Source of the DNA: Succinimonas sp963628765
GTDB taxonomy: Bacteria; Pseudomonadota; Gammaproteobacteria; Enterobacterales; Succinivibrionaceae
Length of the DNA stretch: 24,074 nt
NCBI GenBank assembly: GCA_963628765.1
Contig: CAVGFV010000214.1
Span: forward strand, 1 to 24,074
Direction of reading: 5' to 3'
Part shown: in pieces, positions 22,630-24,074 of the stretch
Layout: the number at the start of each line of letters is the position of its first letter
Position numbering within the stretch: position 1 is the stretch's first letter
Position numbers and translations under genes: made by a program
The notes under the pieces: model-generated
Told to the model about the DNA's origin: nothing
What the model saw: the letters and a program-made list of their open reading frames with translations, nothing else
Database searches by the model: none

Positions 22630-23957
22630 CAACTAATGCAGCAGAGAAGCCACAGGCAGATTTTGTTGTAGCTGTGGACATTGGAACAACCACTATAAGA
22701 GTAGCCGCGGCACTTGTCTCCGCCAGTGGTGATAGTGATGAAAATGCAAAGCCAGCTCATATAGATTTGGCTGGCTACTGCTCTGTGCCTTCTACTGGTA
22801 TGAGCCAGACTGGTATCACGAGCATGGATAAGCTTCGTGAGAGCCTATCTACTGCCTATAACAAAGTTGAAGCGCAAATGCGGGCCAACATCAATGTAAA
22901 GGATTACCCAGATATTAATTTTGATAATCCGCATGTGATGGTTTCTGTCCCAGGCTATTTCATGGTGTCTAAGAATAACGAAGGCCTCTGCGATATCGGG
23001 GGACAATTGGTTGATGCCCACCATATGGATGAAGCGCAAAACGTGGCTAATGCTCTTAAGATTCCAAATTACGAGATGATTACTTCGATTGCTAATTATT
23101 TCCAGGTAGATACCAATGAATTCATGGAAGACCCAAGAAATGCTATTGGCGGTCAGTTAAAAACTTTTGTGCATTCTTGTTATGCCCGTACAGACTTTCT
23201 TGAAAACATCAAAATGGCCTTGTCCTTTATCCCAACTAATGACGATATAACCTTTGTCTTTAGTGGTCTTGCTACGGCTTTTAGTGTGCTTTCGGATGAA
23301 GAAAAGAAGCAGGGCGTATGCTTGCTCGATATTGGTGGTAGTACCGATATTGTGATTTACAACAATGGTTACTTGATTTTTACAGGCTTTAGTAAGGCGG
23401 GGGCAGTCAATGTGACTAACAATATTGCCATTACCAATGGTATCGCCCGTGGCACTGCTGAGCAGGTTAAATTGAGATATGGCTATGCTGATCCTGAACT
23501 TGCTCCGGCTAATGAGGGCATTAAGTTCCCTGCTAAAGATCAACGCGAATCCTTTACTCTTGAATGTAAGGATCTTGCCGAAACCATTGATTCTTGCTAC
23601 ACCAGTATATTTTTAAATGCCTTTAGATGCATGAAGGATGTTCATAACTGTTCTTTAGGAGCGGGAGTGGTTCTTGCGGGATCCGGCTCAAAAATTAAAG
23701 GTGTGGATAGCTGCTTTAAGAGAGTTCTTAAAGATAACAAGATCGACGGCGAAATTAGACTAGTAAAGACTGGCTATGTCCGCGATCAGATTAACTATTT
23801 AGGAAAAGACCTCGCGATAGATAAAGTCGGCGATGCTTGCGTAATAGGTCTCTTTAAATTTAGTACTCTTATGGAAAGAAAACGTGCTACTCCGCGGGGC
23901 AAGGGCATACTAGGGTTCTTCAAGAAGATCTACTATTGGTATAACAATTCGATGTGA
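22626..23957 (+). CDS. ftsA: FtsA, actin-like membrane anchor of the Z ring (divergent ATP pocket)
   Basis: FtsA ties FtsZ filaments to the membrane and recruits later division proteins. I choose the ATG at 22626 (443 residues; E. coli 420) because GGAG lies 5 bases before it. The in-frame ATG at 22584 would add 14 residues copied from within ftsQ. Phosphate-1 loop VDIGTTTIRV (17-26) is good. Phosphate-2 reads DIGGSTDI (235-242), one residue shorter than the usual DIGGGTTDI or DIGGGTMDI. The adenosine motif is LAGSGSKIKG (350-359) where E. coli has LTGGAAQIEG. The C terminus is a basic amphipathic helix (GFFKKIYYWYN), the membrane-targeting sequence. A conserved FtsZ partner should lie downstream. 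Confidence 0.94.
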   Translation: MTTNAAEKPQADFVVAVDIGTTTIRVAAALVSASGDSDENAKPAHIDLAGYCSVPSTGMSQTGITSMDKLRESLSTAYNKVEAQMRANINVKDYPDINFDNPHVMVSVPGYFMVSKNNEGLCDIGGQLVDAHHMDEAQNVANALKIPNYEMITSIANYFQVDTNEFMEDPRNAIGGQLKTFVHSCYARTDFLENIKMALSFIPTNDDITFVFSGLATAFSVLSDEEKKQGVCLLDIGGSTDIVIYNNGYLIFTGFSKAGAVNVTNNIAITNGIARGTAEQVKLRYGYADPELAPANEGIKFPAKDQRESFTLECKDLAETIDSCYTSIFLNAFRCMKDVHNCSLGAGVVLAGSGSKIKGVDSCFKRVLKDNKIDGEIRLVKTGYVRDQINYLGKDLAIDKVGDACVIGLFKFSTLMERKRATPRGKGILGFFKKIYYWYNNSM

Positions 23958-24074
23958 TACAAAAGTTAAACATAAGGGGACTTCTATAAATTAAAAATTT
24001 TACAGAAAAAAGAAAGGGGTTCTTGTGTTAAACTTGTGTCACCACAACAAATTAACCAAAAAAACCTATGAAAG
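23958..24074 (+). other. ftsA-downstream gap, probable approach to ftsZ (cut by window end)
   Basis: By the usual dcw order ftsZ should come next, but too little is visible to prove it. Two starts are possible: GTG at 24025, with AAAGGGG five bases upstream and open to the end, or ATG at 24068, with no ribosome-binding site. The peptide from the GTG does not resemble an FtsZ N terminus. TATAAA at 23985-23990 could be a -10. A dedicated ftsZ promoter here would be normal, but I see no good -35. Confidence 0.3.

Noticed and set aside
23157..23543. 128-codon minus-strand frame inside ftsA
   Set aside because: It lies wholly within a well-supported gene, has no recognisable protein features, and has no promoter or ribosome-binding context.
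1..24074. CRISPR array, insertion sequence, tRNA or prophage signs
   Set aside because: I saw no regularly spaced repeats, transposase frames, terminal repeats or tRNA cloverleaf; the gene content is syntenic core.

Overview
The window looks like a piece of the chromosome of an AT-rich gammaproteobacterium. ZapG, DegQ and DegS, SspB, LpoA with a DiaA-like protein, E. coli-like L13 and S9, and the order of the division and cell-wall (dcw) genes all point to that class. The low GC and the loss of several usual neighbours (zapE, sspA, yraN, mraZ, ddlB) would suit an anaerobic gut lineage such as Succinivibrionaceae. That family placement is inference; nothing in the window proves it.

Layout. 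Positions 1-3461 carry, on the minus strand, zapG, degQ and degS, in that transcription order as in E. coli. Each has its own terminator, and degQ has a very good sigma-E-type promoter. Positions 3462-3824 are a divergent promoter region with a structured rplM leader. rplM-rpsI then run on the plus strand and end in a strong terminator. After a 454-base gap rich in hairpins comes sspB. sspB meets the minus-strand lpoA-diaA pair at a shared bidirectional terminator. lpoA is divergent from rsmI, and the RNase P RNA gene (rnpB) follows rsmI directly with its own extended -10 promoter and terminator.

From 9573 to the end is a compact, all-plus dcw cluster: rsmH-ftsL-ftsI-murE-murF-mraY-murD-ftsW-murG-murC-ftsQ-ftsA, with ftsZ presumably just beyond the edge. 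Genes overlap or lie within about 25 bases of each other and no terminator interrupts them, so one long transcript is likely. MurE/F/MraY/D/G/C build lipid II, FtsL/Q/W/I assemble and run the septal synthase, and FtsA anchors FtsZ. LpoA (activator of PBP1A in E. coli) and ZapG fit the same envelope and division theme. DegS and DegQ supply periplasmic stress signalling and proteolysis.

This is mainly conserved core genome, and I see no mobile element, CRISPR array or clear novel system. The points worth a second look are regulatory or structural: a sigma-E-like promoter at degQ, a P12-less RNase P RNA, an SspB with two similar tail motifs, an FtsA with an altered ATP pocket, a four-segment alternating RNA fold before sspB, a folded rplM leader, and perfect hairpins inside ftsW and murF.
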